Shown: positions 6,760-7,409 of the stretch, piece by piece
Layout: each line of letters begins with the position of its first letter
Position numbering within the stretch: position 1 is the first letter of the stretch
Assembly (NCBI GenBank): GCA_029288095.1
Contig: JARFPW010000131.1
Location: forward strand, 1 to 7,409
Source: Gemmatimonadota bacterium
GTDB lineage: Bacteria > Gemmatimonadota > Gemmatimonadetes > Palauibacterales > Palauibacteraceae
DNA: 7,409 nucleotides
Reading direction: 5' to 3'
Program-made: the position numbers and the translations under genes
The notes under the pieces: model-generated
Told to the model about the DNA's origin: nothing
The model's input: only the letters and a program-made list of their open reading frames with translations
Databases searched by the model: none

Positions 6760-7409
6760 CGGGCACGGGTGGACTTCCGAGCAGGCGGCCGTGCTGACGT
6801 CCACCCGGCCCGGCCTGCTGGCTGCGAGTGCCGGAACGGGCAAGACCACCACCGTTGTAGGCAAGATCCTCTGGACCCTCGGTCTGGACATCGGCCCGCG
6901 CGCTGACGGCCAGCCCATTCCGGCGTGTACCGATCCCTGCCGGCTCGATGAAGTCGCAGCTATCACCTTCACCGAGAAGGCGGCGTGCGAACTCAAGCAG
7001 AAGCTCCGCGAAGGCATAGAGAAATCCGGCCAGAGCGACGAACTGCGCTGGGAACTCGACAATGCGGCCGTCGGAACAATCCACGGCTTCTGTGCGCGTT
7101 TGCTGCGGGACCATGCCCTCCGGCTCGGCATTGATCCATCGTTTCGCGTGCTCGACGAGCGCGAGGCGACGCTGCGCAGACACCAGGTCATTCGCGACGT
7201 GGTCATGGCGGCGCTCGGAGAAGGCGGCAGTGATATGTCCCTGTTGCTGGAGCGCTTTCCGCTGTACGACGGCCGGTATACGCAGGGCCTGCTCGCCGCC
7301 ACGGATACTGTGGTGCGGGACATCCGGTGGCATTCCAGCCGGTATCTCGAATGGACGACGAGCCGCGCGTCGGCAGAAACGCCCGCCGCGCTCGATCCTG
7401 AGCGCATTC
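6752..7409 (+). CDS. addA: AddA/RecB-like UvrD-family DNA helicase (3' end outside window)
   Basis: The frame stays open from GTG 6752 to the window end, giving the first 219 residues. Superfamily 1A helicase motifs appear in order: a Q motif in WTSEQAAVL (Gln11), Walker A ASAGTGKTTT (Lys31, Thr32), motif Ia in AITFTEKAACELKQKL, and the AddA/RecB-type block VGTIHGFCARLLRDHALRLGIDPSF followed by RVLDE. The last block is characteristic of AddA and RecB rather than UvrD or PcrA. The protein should be the ATP-driven motor that unwinds broken DNA ends together with the AddB-like subunit. AddA and RecB normally end in a second PD-(D/E)XK nuclease domain, which would lie beyond the window. Between Walker A and motif Ia there is an extra stretch of roughly 10-15 residues with Cys-x3-Cys (PACTDPC). 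The 8-nt overlap with addB and the GAGG site suggest translational coupling from the addB promoter. Confidence 0.88.
   Translation, partial: MADGHGWTSEQAAVLTSTRPGLLAASAGTGKTTTVVGKILWTLGLDIGPRADGQPIPACTDPCRLDEVAAITFTEKAACELKQKLREGIEKSGQSDELRWELDNAAVGTIHGFCARLLRDHALRLGIDPSFRVLDEREATLRRHQVIRDVVMAALGEGGSDMSLLLERFPLYDGRYTQGLLAATDTVVRDIRWHSSRYLEWTTSRASAETPAALDPERI

Overview
The window looks like chromosomal DNA from a GC-rich actinobacterium. This rests on the PafB/PafC regulator pair, frequent GTG starts, an apparently leaderless gene, and a VOC protein resembling mycobacterial Rv0577. The recombination enzyme here is AddAB-like rather than the mycobacterial AdnAB, so a lineage outside the mycobacteria is more likely. 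An Acidimicrobiia-like organism is a guess. All six protein genes look intact apart from the two cut by the window edges. I see no tRNA, rRNA, CRISPR array, insertion sequence or long repeat.

Layout. Positions 3-653 (+) hold the C-terminal part of a neutral zinc metallopeptidase of the YpfJ type. It is followed after 12 nt by pafB (666-1775, +), which overlaps pafC (1765-2745, +) by 11 nt. A two-domain VOC (glyoxalase-fold) gene lies on the minus strand (2717-3502) and overlaps the pafC end tail to tail by 29 nt. A 128-nt divergent intergenic region (3503-3630) follows. It carries what looks like a PafBC-dependent DNA-damage promoter pointing into an addB-like nuclease gene (3631-6759, +). 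That gene overlaps by 8 nt the start of an addA/recB-like helicase gene (6752 to the window end, +).

How the parts fit. PafB and PafC are WYL-domain proteins that together activate the LexA/RecA-independent DNA damage response of actinobacteria at promoters of the form TGTCRG-N10-TAnnnT. Such a promoter, with exact spacing, sits 7 nt before the ATG of addB, which has no ribosome binding site. The window therefore seems to hold a damage regulator pair beside a double-strand-break resection machine that it probably controls. AddAB makes single-stranded DNA, which has been proposed as the PafBC activating signal, so a positive feedback loop is possible (inference). A second notable point is that the AddB-like protein keeps all nuclease motifs but lacks the four cysteines that normally hold the AddB iron-sulfur cluster.
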